A DNA stretch of 64,000 nt from NCBI GenBank assembly GCA_026874595.1, contig CM049316.1, forward strand, positions 70,645,176 to 70,709,175, given 5' to 3'. This DNA is from Sipunculus nudus (taxonomy: Eukaryota; Annelida; Sipuncula; Golfingiida; Sipunculidae). The notes beneath the pieces were generated by a model that had not been told where the DNA came from, searched no databases, and saw nothing but the letters and a program-made list of their open reading frames with translations. This document shows, one piece after another, positions 36,533 through 47,500 of the stretch (positions within the stretch are counted from its first letter, which is position 1; each line of letters begins with the position of its first letter). The translations under genes were made by a program, and so were the position numbers.

Positions 36533-37004
36533 TTAAAGGTGCCCATTCACCTACCTTTTGAAAATAATTTTTTATGATTTCTGGCTTCTTCTGTGTATAT
36601 ATTAATGATCTAAGGGTAATTTTGGTTGTAAAAAGTTCTTATAAGGCCTTCATGAAGGATCTATGAACTTGTTTATCAACAACATGTTTGTAAACACAGC
36701 AATGTTGACAAATGGGAAAAACATGTAACCTGAGGTGGTAGGTTGTATCTGTGCAGAGGTAGAAAGGTCACTTGTTGCAAAACGCCATTTACAAAGCTCT
36801 GGTTTATCGGACATGCTGCCAGATGGCCTTGTTGAATTTGTTTCTATTATTTTGGCAGGGCACCACATATTATAAACACGTTGATATAAACAAAACAAGC
36901 AGCCTGTGTGAGGTGATATCCACGTTTTCTGGCCTATTTTTGTAAAAGCTCCGAGGGGTAACCTTTATTTTATTAAGGACAGATAGGTGATTGGGCCCCT
37001 TTAA
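36533..37004 (+). mobile_element. MITE family D, copy 1 (intact, TTAA-flanked)
   Basis: It starts TTAAAGGTGCCCATTCACCT and ends AGGTGATTGGGCCCCTTTAA, which are near-perfect inverted repeats bounded by TTAA on both sides. Length is 472 bp, with no coding. TTAA at both boundaries is the target preference of piggyBac-type elements, so it is a piggyBac-like MITE by inference. It serves as the uninterrupted reference for the split copy around the LTR retrotransposon. Confidence 0.82.
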
Positions 37005-38505
37005 CGTAGAATATATGTACAGAAAACAGAAATCCTTTCCGAAACAAGAGCGTTGCGTGCCTACGGATATTAACATCCTTGATTTTTTGTGGCCGAATAA
37101 AAACTTGATTATTAAACCTGACTACTACCTGTTTAATTACTTATGGAAATTTTAAAAATTAGGACCGCAAAAAGTTTACTTTCGGAAACTGGTTTTGTAG
37201 CTAACATGTTATAGATTTTTAGCTGAAAAGACGTGTTAATGCAATGGTAAAATGATATCAATGGTAACATAAAAGGCACAAGAAGGAAAATCGTTTCAAT
37301 GAGAAACCATTTAAACATGCTGCAAGAATTCTAAGACTTCCCCATCTTGCATATATGTTTGGTTTCAGTGAATAAAACGATCTGCATACTATGAAAGCTA
37401 CAGAGTAAATGTTTTCTGACACCCTCGGTAAAAACACCACTTCATGTAAAGAAAGTAAAAACCAATAATGTGGCTCGGCCAAAATGAAAACCTATGTATA
37501 TTAACCATGTAATAATATTTTGGTTATCACGACATACTGGGTAAATTTATAAAAAAAAAGAGCATCTTTGTGAGGGGCCAGGTGTCGTCTCAGGAGAATT
37601 TAACAAACCCTGGATTTCCCTAAGATTTTATCGGTCGATGTGAGTGAAGTGACTCTATTTGTTGTTATCTATTTGTTGTTATCATAAGATTTCATACACA
37701 CGAATATGAATTTAACTAATCTGACATTAAAATTATAATCTAATTTCACCAAATTAATTTATTCAGACAAAATTTACATGGCTTAAAATTAAATATTTCT
37801 CAAATTTATAAAGATAAATCCAGCTGTACAACGTTGAATAATGTGTATCTATATTATTATAATTCTACACTTAGTAAAGAAATATATATATATATTATAT
37901 ACATAAATATATATAAATATATATATATTTGTATGGAATAATAAAAATATTATCCTGGGTTCCACACGTTAATCATTTAAGCATTTAATCATTTATGAGA
38001 TAAGTATCTTCCTAAAAAATTCTAGATCGGTCTCTGTAAAAGGAAAGTTACTTAATAAATTGTTATAGATAAGTGCGACCATATAACTTTAATAAGATTT
38101 TAAGAAGCGTATTCCCTCACATTATCTTAAAATATTTAACATTTTCCCCTAATAATTCGAATTTCGAAATATTTTACTTTTACTCATTTGTCTGTCTATT
38201 AATTGGTGCCATAGCATGTCCTTATTTTTACATCCCGATTGTTCCTTTGTTATTCTGATCTTCTCCATGCTGAGGTGGCACATTAGAAATAGCTTTTCAG
38301 AATTAGCAATAATCTGTTTCTTTGAATGAGTGTCTGGTAATACACCTTGGTCGCTTGCTGTCAATTTTGTTAATAATTCACACGAAACTGGTTCCTCTCA
38401 AGGTCTGAGTTAATCTTTGTCTAAGCCAAAAAGAGGACCAAGTCTTGTATATGCAGGTCCTTGTCTCTGGAATGTATCACCAAAAAACAAGAATTCTGTT
38501 AACTA
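37005..38505. other. No gene seen; imperfect (TA) tract at 37868-37931
   Basis: Very AT-rich unique sequence with short chance frames. Confidence 0.5.
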
Positions 38506-38507
38506 TA

Positions 38508-38800
38508 GAGCTGCATTCTAATGAAAGCAAGTCTCCTCCATTCACTTATTCGGCCCATTTTCCCAGGTTCATTCGTGCCATAAGGGACTCTTAAAGTGTT
38601 ACTATTTCTTGAAGACTTCCCTGGATCCGATTCATGCGTCGGATCCACATCAAAATCTAATTAATTCATTACATGCCCATTCCCGAAATATCCTTAAAAT
38701 TTTATGAGAATCCGTTCACGACTGTGTGAGTTATGTTGTGAACAAATACACGAACCCACAAACGGGAATGAACACATACGCTCCTGGCGTAGGCAATAAT
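38508..38800 (+). repeat. Dispersed repeat family A, copy 3
   Basis: It carries CTGCATTCTAATG, CATTCACTTATTCGGCCC, GCGTCGGATCC, GTGAGTTATGTTGTGAACAA and CAAACGGGAATGAACACATA, the family's landmark order. Same orientation as the other three copies. Confidence 0.7.
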
Positions 38801-38804
38801 ATTT

Positions 38805-39595
38805 ATTTATTTGAATATCTAAAAAAGCATACAATTAAAAATTGTGTTTTAAATATCTCCATAAGTTTTGTATTTTTAGTGCTGGTTGCTTCATTTACCA
38901 ACAACAACAGAAAACGATTTCTGTGATAGAACTTGATGTGTATGATAATACTGATTGATAATAGTAGCTGTAAATTATTTTTTAAAGATATACTACTTTA
39001 TAGCATACTTCGTTATATATACCATATATTATTGAGATCGGAGATATTTATTATATTTGCGTGTAAATCTTGCCAAATCTCAATGAGACACTTTAATTCA
39101 TCAGATGTGACAGCTAATCAAAAATCGTTTAAAAGATTATTCAGTAAATTAGCTCCATTATAACTTAAAAAATTATACTATATTTTGAAGTCCGTCAAGG
39201 TAGTGTGACAGTATTTTGTTTCTTGGCTGATCTTGTGCTTTTTTCCAATAGTAAACAATTAATATTTCTTTTTATTTTATAATCTTGTGTGATTGTATAT
39301 AAGTTACACATGCTTGCCTTGTGCATTAGCTTCTCATCTGGGCTTTTAAAATATTTGTTTGCGAATCTGAGTGTTTTTTTACTGTAATTTCTCCAGTCTA
39401 TTTACCATTTTTCTCTCTACAAAAAATTCCAATTGACCAATAGTCAAATTTTGATATAACAAAGGATATGATTATAGCAATTATACTATTATACTATCTG
39501 TGTTTTAATTGCGACTAAGCCGCCTTAGGACGTTGTCCGGCGGCTTGACATGTTATCGTTTGTATATGTTGCTCTAGGGTTAGGTTGTTATCAAT
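38805..39595. other. No gene seen
   Basis: AT-rich. A short inverted pair GCCGCC..GGCGGC is near 39520-39543. Confidence 0.5.
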
Positions 39596-39598
39596 AAT

Positions 39599-40007
39599 CA
39601 GGGGCGTCAATATAGGGGGGGGGGGGGGTGGGGGTATTTACTACCCCCCCCCCACACACACACACACTATTGCGAGAATAATATTTATATATTGCAAATT
39701 GAATGTATTAAAATTTAGAACTATAGACTCTGGTTCCATTTATGAGCTTACAATCAAAAATTTTATCTAAACCTATTTTATAATAAACTTATATTGAAAA
39801 CATATTATCTTATTTTGAAAAGCTTACAATATATTTGTATACGTTGTAATATATTTAAAATGTGATTAAGTATATATATTTGAAATGTTTCAAACAGACG
39901 TTAATATATTTCAAATGTGTCATACAAGCATATATATTTATATATATGTATGTGTATGTGTGTGTGCCTGCAAGTTATCCCCCTACCCTGGAAGATAAAT
40001 TGACGCC
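39599..40007. mobile_element. Candidate DNA element with CAGGGGCGTCAAT end
   Basis: The left end CAGGGGCGTCAATATAGGGG and the reverse complement of the right end, GGCGTCAATTTAT then CCAGGGTAGGGG, are related inverted repeats. G and C runs follow the left end (39617-39629 and 39645-39653), then a (CA) tract. The right terminus lacks the expected CCCTG, so it is eroded. Confidence 0.45.
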
Positions 40008-40009
40008 GA

Positions 40010-41075
40010 TAACATTAATTCTTAATAAAGAGTTTATAAGAACGAGTTGTATATTATATAAACTTTATATTTACACTTTGCGAACAAGTAACAAAGACAT
40101 ATGTGGACGAATGGGCACCTAGAATAAACAAAAACCATTTAAATTCCATATGTTTGTAACCTGGAAAATATTACACCGGGTTCTTGTTGTGTCCTGAATG
40201 TGGTGCTTGGTTCTGATGAAGGCTGAGCGTCTTAACACTTGGATTATTTAATGATCTATAATCCGTTTATCGTGTGTACCTGCAGGTGGTATGTCACTGA
40301 GATCTTCCTGCTAAAATATTTTCCATGTAGGTCAGGCACGGTACAGACGGGATCATTAATAATACTTTTAACAGATGGTAGAACCTTAAAGATGGACAGG
40401 ACAAAGATAGACTGTAATATTCATAATTGTGTCAAATTCTTTCTTATACTTCTGCATACGAAGATATCAGTGGGACAAAATAACAGAACTTACAGAGCAC
40501 ATACCTCCACCACCCGTATGGTATACCACAGCAGGCCTGCTTCAAATTTTAATGAGCCCATATCCCGACATTCCACTTAAATTCACAGAAATACGTTGAA
40601 CCCATTTAGTGATATCGACTATTAACATAAGTTAAAATAAATGCCTATTGCCTTCCATCAGAAATAAATGGAAATCATTAAGAACGTATGGAGATGATTT
40701 GTTGTGAAAATCTAATAAAGATGTATGGCGTCTGTCTCTTTGTACAGGCATGTAAAAAATCGAGTAGTGTGATGAATGTGACTTTACTGGAAAGTGGGAG
40801 AGTTCAGAGTACGCCAAACACCCAGCTCTCCCGACTCGACTAAGAAATAAAGTAAAAACCTTGAAGTGAGCGAGGTCACCCGTAGAGCAGCCACGATATC
40901 AAGCAGTTATGGCCAGCCTTGTCCATACAATAAAAGTTGCATCGCTGTGGCTAGGTTTAAACTAGAAGAGGGAATACTAGCTGTCCACATGATCTGGATA
41001 ATCCCCCCACCCCCAAAGTCCGTCAAGCCAGCAAACAGCAGCTTGCCAGGACCGCGAAACGTTATTATGACGCCT
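40010..41075. other. No gene seen
   Basis: A 113-codon frame at 40239-40580 is unrecognised and AT-rich. No other features. Confidence 0.45.
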
Positions 41076-41199
41076 TGTTTACTAAGACAAATTGTTCAGG
41101 GGAAAATATTTGGCCGGATTCGATCCCATGTCGGTGGCGCACATGTCCGGCGCTTCACTAGCGAAACAGTTCGGTCCGCTTTTATGTCACCCCGTAACA
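41076..41199 (-). repeat. TRIM-like 3' LTR (124 bp)
   Basis: Relative to the other LTR it has three deletions of roughly 5-11 bp and scattered substitutions. It retains GTGCGCCACCGACATGGG and AATATTTTC. The B box is one base off (GGGATCGAATCC) and the A-box region is shortened, so its promoter is probably dead. Confidence 0.78.
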
Positions 41200-41201
41200 C
41201 A

Positions 41202-41210
41202 CCCCTTCTT
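41202..41210 (-). other. TRIM-like polypurine tract
   Basis: AAGAAGGGG on the minus strand, two bases before the TGTTAC that opens the 3' LTR: the position where plus-strand priming is expected. Confidence 0.6.
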
Positions 41211-41297
41211 AAGAGCGTTCTGCTATCAGAATAGCAGGAGTCGACCAAGGAGTCGCACTTTGGTGAGCTTATTCCCTAGGCCACAAAGTTGACCGTC

Positions 41298-41315
41298 ATC
41301 CCGGACGAGCCCCCA
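41298..41315 (-). other. TRIM-like primer-binding site (tRNA-Pro type)
   Basis: TGGGGGCTCGTCCGGGAT begins three bases after the GTGACA end of the 5' LTR. This 18-mer is the sequence known as the tRNA-Pro primer-binding site in gammaretroviruses, and it recurs at 55621-55638. Confidence 0.85.
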
Positions 41316-41318
41316 TTT

Positions 41319-41466
41319 TGTCACGAAGAAAAATTGTTATGGAGAAAATATTGCGCCAATCCTGGATTCGAACCCATGTCGGTGGCGCACAAGTCCCGCA
41401 TACTAACCGCTTCGCTAGCAAAGCAAACTTCACTTCCTGACCGCTTTTAGCTCTCACCCCGTAACA
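41319..41466 (-). repeat. TRIM-like 5' LTR (148 bp) with A and B boxes
   Basis: Minus-strand TGTTAC...GTGACA termini. Inside lie TAGCGAAGCGGTTAGTATGC (A box, near 41400-41419) and GGGTTCGAATCC (perfect B box, near 41365-41376), about 35 bp apart as in a tRNA gene. A small stem GCTAGCGAAGC is part of the A-box side. Confidence 0.8.
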
Positions 41467-41904
41467 CTTGTCACTGCACCCAACTTCCACGACGTTGGCA
41501 ACGTCAGTTACTTGCAACACCTCATGAACGTTAATGATATCTTCAACGTCCACAGAATATCTCTAAAAGTTCTCAATTTAATTTATGAAATGAACAGAGC
41601 AAGAAAGCTATCAAACTTTGGGATGATCAGTATTTTTTGGAGATGATGTAAGGAAAAACATGAGGCAGTGGGCAAAAAGAGCAATTTTGTTTGGGATGGA
41701 TATGGATCCAGATCCGCACATTGATTTCTCCGATCCGTCCAAAGTTAATTTTTTCCCCTTTCGCCCATGGCCCATCTTTCCGAAAATTCAATCGAAATTC
41801 AATCAGCTCATTTGAAACTGTGGTTCAGACAACCTCACAATCAAACACAGCCGATCACATAACCCAAACCACCTTCGTTTGCGGAGGTAATACATAACAG
41901 CCAT

Positions 41905-42350
41905 GTAGGTCCCGAGTCCGGATTCGGACTCATGTACACATTTTGTTGTTCTCGGACTTGGACCCCAGGATTCTGGACTCAGACTCGGACTTGGAGGTAA
42001 GAACTCAAGAAAACATTGAGACTCCATCTCTATTCCATCACTCATACTACAAGACTTAATTTCCAATAAACTTTTACCAAATAATTAGTCTATATATACC
42101 AAGCCTGCTCCTTGCATGTCGAGCTAAATGTAATTAAACATTCAATTAAACGTATGCGAAACCAACATTAAAAATACAAATGATATATAATCTTAGATTG
42201 AATTTTAAAATTTCTGTTAAGAAGGAGTTTTTTTTTACTCGAACTCGGCTTCCAAGTGACTAGGACTCGTAAAAGGTGGACTTTGACTCGACCCTTAAGG
42301 ACTTGGACTTGGACTTGGACTTGGAATCGGATGATGTAGACTCGACTATG
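41905..42350. repeat. Two clusters of degenerate GGACTC/GGACTT hexamers
   Basis: CGGACTCATG, CTCGGACTTGG and ACTCGGACTTGG occur at 41910-42000. CTCGAACTCGG, GACTCG and four perfect GGACTT units (about 42299-42322) occur at 42240-42350. The spacer between is AT-rich. Confidence 0.7.
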
Positions 42351-42568
42351 ATAATTATCCTCACCGTCTCCTAGCAGAAGTTATATGCCCACTGATATCT
42401 CTATCCGCACTTTCAATTTTTTTATCGAGGTATTTCAGCCGGTTAGTGTCCGGGGACATCGTCCAGACAAGCAGACAACTACATTAGTTCACATTTAAAA
42501 GCATAAGGCCAAAATAAAATTAAAGTATGGTTCTCAGACATTTTTGTTCAGAAATCAATGCGGGCGTA

Positions 42569-42617
42569 CGGTTTTTTTTTATTTTATTTTATTTTATTTT
42601 ATTTTATTTTATTTTTG
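42569..42617. repeat. (TTTTA)n microsatellite
   Basis: Eight or so tandem TTTTA pentamers after a T run. Confidence 0.93.
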
Positions 42618-42619
42618 TA

Positions 42620-43660
42620 TGTTTCGATAAAAAATGTCAAATGATAAGGGAAAAGCATGATAATAACAGATTTATTTTGCTAAACAAGTCAAAGCACTAC
42701 ATAACAAAGGAAAGTGTATGATTTTATCTTCTTGAAAGAAATGTCCGAGCGGCTGCAACTCAAAGTTGGTAAGTTTCTATTGAAAATAAAAAAACATGAT
42801 GCGGGGGTTTTAAAATGATGCGGGCTGTGCCTGAGAACCAAACTTTTTACTGTTTTTGGCCTGACGCACATATTCGGACGCCGGTACAAACTAGACATAG
42901 ACATAATACTGTTTAGAAAGGCGCTTCGTGCGGTATATGGTAATGATATTTAGTGAATATAATATAAAGATTAAGCAACTTATCTAATCCTAATTTCAGA
43001 AAAATAATCCATACATCCTTTATCCCAACTGCAACATCTATCAGTATATGGTTTAAGTGATTGTATAACAATTTTGAAAGTTTTCAGTTGAGTGGTATAA
43101 ATATTGAATAACGACATGTTTATCTTTGTGGGCGATTAGACAAGTCCAGTAGCCTTAAGGAACTCCAGGGGAGGGTCTGTCAAATAGATTTAAAGATGCC
43201 GTCATTGGTTACATGGATGATCATTCAAGTGACTTATAAAAATTTATATTTAAAAAGAAACTTAACTGTGCCTTCCCCCACCAACTGAGACATAAAATGT
43301 TAAACTGGGTTTATGAAAACACAGTTTATGCAAAATGTAAATTTGTTATACATAAACCTGAAACATGTGGGTGACTCTGAATTTAAATTCCTAATTGAAC
43401 ATTCAATAATTCTATTCGATAATTTTATTTTTCATTCCTATCAGTTGTTCTGCACAAGAGAAAATTATTTAGCAAATTTTGTCAGTACAGTAGTGCACTT
43501 TATTTTTCATAATTTTAATTTAGTTAAAATCACCCAAATTATCATTCGACAACTTCTATAAGGTATACTTACATTTATGATAATGCGATGACACAATACA
43601 ATATCCTAAATGTCCTCAAAATGAGACGCATCTTTAAGAAAAAATGTGAAGAAACTGTTA
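42620..43660. other. No gene seen
   Basis: Unique AT-rich sequence; an 82-codon frame at 43313-43561 is unrecognised. Confidence 0.5.
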
Positions 43661-43665
43661 ACTGG

Positions 43666-43970
43666 AAATCTGCATTCTAAGAAATGCTAGCCTCCGGCAT
43701 ATTTGCATTCACTTACTTGTCCCACATATATCCGGGTTAACTCTTGCATAACTGACAAAACATTGGTGAATATTCCTTGATGACGTTACTGACTCACAGT
43801 TACTGATCCACACTAATAACTATCGATTTTTCATTACCCCATTCCTGAAATGAACTGAACATATCATGAGATTCCGTTAAAGACTGCGTGAGTTATGTTG
43901 GTAAGAAACACACTTTCAAACAACAGACGAACGGGGCTGAATGCATATACCTTCCGGGCAGAGGCAACTG
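43666..43970 (+). repeat. Dispersed repeat family A, copy 4
   Basis: Carries CTGCATTCTAAGAAATGC, GCCTCCGGC, TTTGCATTCACTTACTTG, GCGTGAGTTATGTTGG, GACGAACGGGGCTGAATGCA and CCTTCCGGGCAGAGGCAAC. Same orientation as copies 1-3. Confidence 0.7.
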
Positions 43971-44056
43971 GGTAAGTAAATTATGATCAATAATCTCGAA
44001 TTCACTGCGTTAAAATAGTGTATTCATTTTACTCCCATAGTACGCTTCACTATGCC

Positions 44057-44059
<3 letters not shown>

Positions 44060-44126
<67 letters not shown>
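44060..44126. repeat. (TA)n microsatellite
   Basis: About 33 uninterrupted TA dinucleotides. Confidence 0.97.
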
Positions 44127-44129
<3 letters not shown>

Positions 44130-44515
44130 CATTGCAAATTGTCATGCAATACTCATTGCATACCTTATCCATATAGTCACGTCAAATACAATTTACACAG
44201 TTTGTACAAAGCACATTTTCTGGATATAATTCAATAATAATAATTCATTGCACATACAATATATACATATATTCTATTGGTCCTTACATTTAGATATTGG
44301 ATGACTTAAGAAATAACAGTCAAACAACGTAAAGTCAGTTCATTAAACTCTATAGAAAGAATCTTTCATATCCTACTTAGCCATGGCTTTACAATGTCAG
44401 CAATCACCCAGCTCTGCGGCAGCCCTGTCAGGCATGACTGTACCTCGAGTGACAGCAGCTTAAAGGCTGCTCGGCTGGGATGAGAAGGTCACCAGGGGAT
44501 GACGTAAATTGGACC

Positions 44516-44548
44516 CACGTGACCTGCAAACAGCACTCACGTGACCTG
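44516..44548 (+). promoter_or_regulatory. Pair of CACGTGACCTG E-box motifs 22 bp apart
   Basis: Identical 11-mers at 44516-44526 and 44538-44548, spaced by about two helical turns, in a GC-richer strip (44400-44600) that also has TGACGTAA. CACGTGAC is a USF/TFE-type site. No gene is attached, so function is conjecture. Confidence 0.25.
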
Positions 44549-44599
44549 AAACAGATCAAGCCGGACGCAAGGCTGTCAGACCACGAAAAAATTTGAACT

Positions 44600-47500
44600 T
44601 TGGGGTAATCAGCTTATTTATCGTGTCTGATTGCTGAGGCAGAACCCACCGCGGGCATGCACCTTAAAGGGGTCTATACCGATATCTGACGTACATGAAC
44701 CTTGGATAATTGCTAAAAAAAATAACAAAAATAAACGAGGAAACGCCTATCCGACGGTACTCAGACTGATCGGTTTGTTTATATCCACGTGTTAATAGCA
44801 TCTTGGGGACCCGCCAAAATAATCCAGACGCCGTGCGCTGTCATATTTGAGACCCTTACTCGGAAATTTTTTTTTTCACTGTCAGCCATATTGAAATTGA
44901 TTTGGGATCTTTTAATGCACACTAATTTCTGTCCTTGATGAAAAATACTTTACTCTCTCAATTATTTTTTTTTGAGTGCATAAATCTATTTGCAACACAA
45001 ACACTTGTCTCTATGTCAACTGAGATAATGCCACACAAACTGTCAAATTTCGTAACCCCGGCCCTAAAAAGCAACAGGGTTCATGTCATTTGTTTATATA
45101 TTTTTTGTTTTTGTAAAAGATTATTCACTTCGTGTACGATAATAACTTTCCATAAACTAGATGTATGCAATCGTTGAATGTACCACCTGGTGAATAAGGT
45201 GAAGGTCAAAAATAAATATCAAGTGCGAGTCTCTGAACTAGGACAAATATTATGCCTAAATTTCAGCTTTTGATAATCAGCCATATCGGAGATCAGAATA
45301 TCTAAATTTGTATCTTCACCTGCTGTTCACTTGTTTTTTTTTATGATTTTAAGAAAAGTTTATATTTTTCAATTAAACCCTAGAAAACTACATATTGAAG
45401 TGTCAACCTTATATGGCAATTTAATGTTTTTACATTAAATCCCCTGTTAATTTTTTACAATTTTTAGTCTTCAAAAATAATCTGGCAGATCTGGCGTCCC
45501 TCCATGATTAGCCATCTTTGTTTTAGCTGGATATATTTTTCAGAGTGTTTACATGAAATCATCCAATCAGCAGCGGTTGAGATTGTTTTTGCATGTGACC
45601 ATTGATCTTGACCGCCTGGGTCTGATATGTTGTAAAATGTTGACTGATTTCTCATATATTCAAATAATTTTGTTTCTTAGGTAAGGCGTTTAGTAGGTAT
45701 TAATTTTATCTCGTTGAAAATAAGGTCCTTTAATCCTCTATTCTCCACTATAATTGTTTCCCTTGCATGTAACTAATAAAATTTTTATAGCAAAAACAGG
45801 TGGACATGAGAGCATGAAACAGACTATAGACCCGGATATAGAAATTTACTCGCACGCCTCTATAAGCCTTATCGTCCTACTTGGGCAGGCTTTATCACAA
45901 CATGTCAATATTATCAGCATTATCAATATATCAATCACACTTTTTTCTGTTAAGTTTTTGGCACCATTCTATGGCTTGAGTATGTGCCCGATGAATGTGC
46001 GTCGAATCCCAACACAAGGCAAATCTAAAATAAAGCTAGATAAACACAAAAGAGAAAAAAAGTTTGTTAGAAATTATTTCTCTATTTTTCTTCAGAGGAA
46101 TAACTTCTTTAGCATTACACACGACAAAAACCTGAATACCAGTAGAAGCTCGATATTTATTGCTCGTTAATAATCGAGTACATCATTCATTAATATACAG
46201 CACTGGCGGTTTAAGACTACTATTAACCTTAATAGTTAACATTTCATTTTTTTAATCACCATACTTTGACGGTGAAAGTCATGTTACACCATGTAAAGAT
46301 AAGCAAAGTTAAAACTACACAGTACTTAATGATTTGATTGTATGAACTGTAACGTGTGTAATGTGGGTCCATACATTCAATCACGACGTCCACGGACGGC
46401 CTTTATCATCCAACAATACTTCAGTAAATGTTTCGAACTTTCAACAAGATGGCGACCTCCCCTCCCGGTCTGATCACCTGATATGTAGTCATTCTCGGGG
46501 ATCCTTTCTTATTACCTTAAGCACACTGCAAGAACCTTTCTTCACGTCTACTTCTGCAGACAGAGATTCTGAATGATTACATTATAAACTTATATTCCTC
46601 AGATCATATATGTCTGCCATATTTGCAGTGACCTTGTGCGATATTTTAACAAACGTCCAATCTCCAATAGACTAAATACCCATTAAATGCATGTAGGTCG
46701 TCAAAAGGTTACAGTTGATTCCCTATTATTTTCCCCTAAAGACTGGTATTCAATTGTTTATTATTTAACTAAGCTGTCAACTATTGCCCGTTTGATGTTC
46801 AAAAGAATGATGCTATTAGTTTAATTTAATTTAAGGGATTAATGCCGGGGGTGTTAACGTATCAGTCTGACGTATAATGTGTACCTGCCAAAATACTGCC
46901 CTGACACCGATTGCTTTCTCCTGTAAACGAGTGTTAAAAACAGTTGACGGGGCGCGATCACAGGCGTCAACATAATCATAGCGAATGCAGCACACGGGCC
47001 ACAACATGTGTCAATCAGGAGATGCCCTGATTTTACTTGGAACAAAAAAATTTAATACATGTTCCCGCTGGCTGAAACATTGCGTGTGGCATTGTAATGG
47101 TAAACAAACACACCTGGACTGTTGTTACCAACACACAGGGGCAATAGCAAGGTGTTAAATAGCCGTATGCGACGTACTGAAACTGTGTGCTGGGATGGTT
47201 TTGCTGGGGAGACTTTTGTATAAAACCAAAAATGAACTGATACTGTGAAAGAAAAGGCATAATATTGCTTTAAGGGTCACCGCCCGATGAGCGTTTACCA
47301 TATTTTTAACAGAGGATAGAGGGTCGTTTATAAACGGTAAATTAAATCGCCAGAGAGGGGGCATCTGCGACAGGAGATAGACGTGCGGTGTTGAGATGTT
47401 ATCCCACTGGGTGTAATAGACTATTCGCCCACGTAAGATTGTGCGGATGAGGGATGTTTCCTACATTGTGAACTACGTTTGTTCACGCAGACAGCAAGTA

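Larger units (their letters stand above)
41076..41466 (-). mobile_element. Miniature LTR retrotransposon (TRIM-like) with tRNA-like LTRs
   Basis: On the minus strand the order is LTR (41466-41319), three A, PBS TGGGGGCTCGTCCGGGAT, about 90 bp of internal sequence, a purine tract AAGAAGGGG, and a second LTR (41199-41076). The total is 391 bp, with no gag or pol. The LTRs begin TGTTACGGGGTGA and end GTGACA or GTAAACA. Each contains a tRNA-like Pol III promoter. TRIMs are defined by exactly this architecture. Plant Cassandra TRIMs carry a 5S-type Pol III promoter in the LTR; a tRNA-type version in an animal is not known to me. The 18-nt PBS equals that of the Gmr1-like element at 54.8 kb. No clear target duplication is seen. 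An 122-codon plus frame here is a shadow. Confidence 0.8.

Noticed and set aside
40866-41234. 122-codon plus-strand frame
   Set aside because: Runs across the miniature LTR element on the opposite strand; a shadow of its GC-rich LTR.
41340-41440. Possible functional tRNA gene from A and B boxes in the LTR
   Set aside because: No convincing acceptor stem, and the sequence repeats within the other LTR as part of a mobile element.
45754-46170. 138-codon plus-strand frame
   Set aside because: No recognisable domain, AT-biased codons and no splice or promoter context; kept only as a remark in the gene-free stretch.
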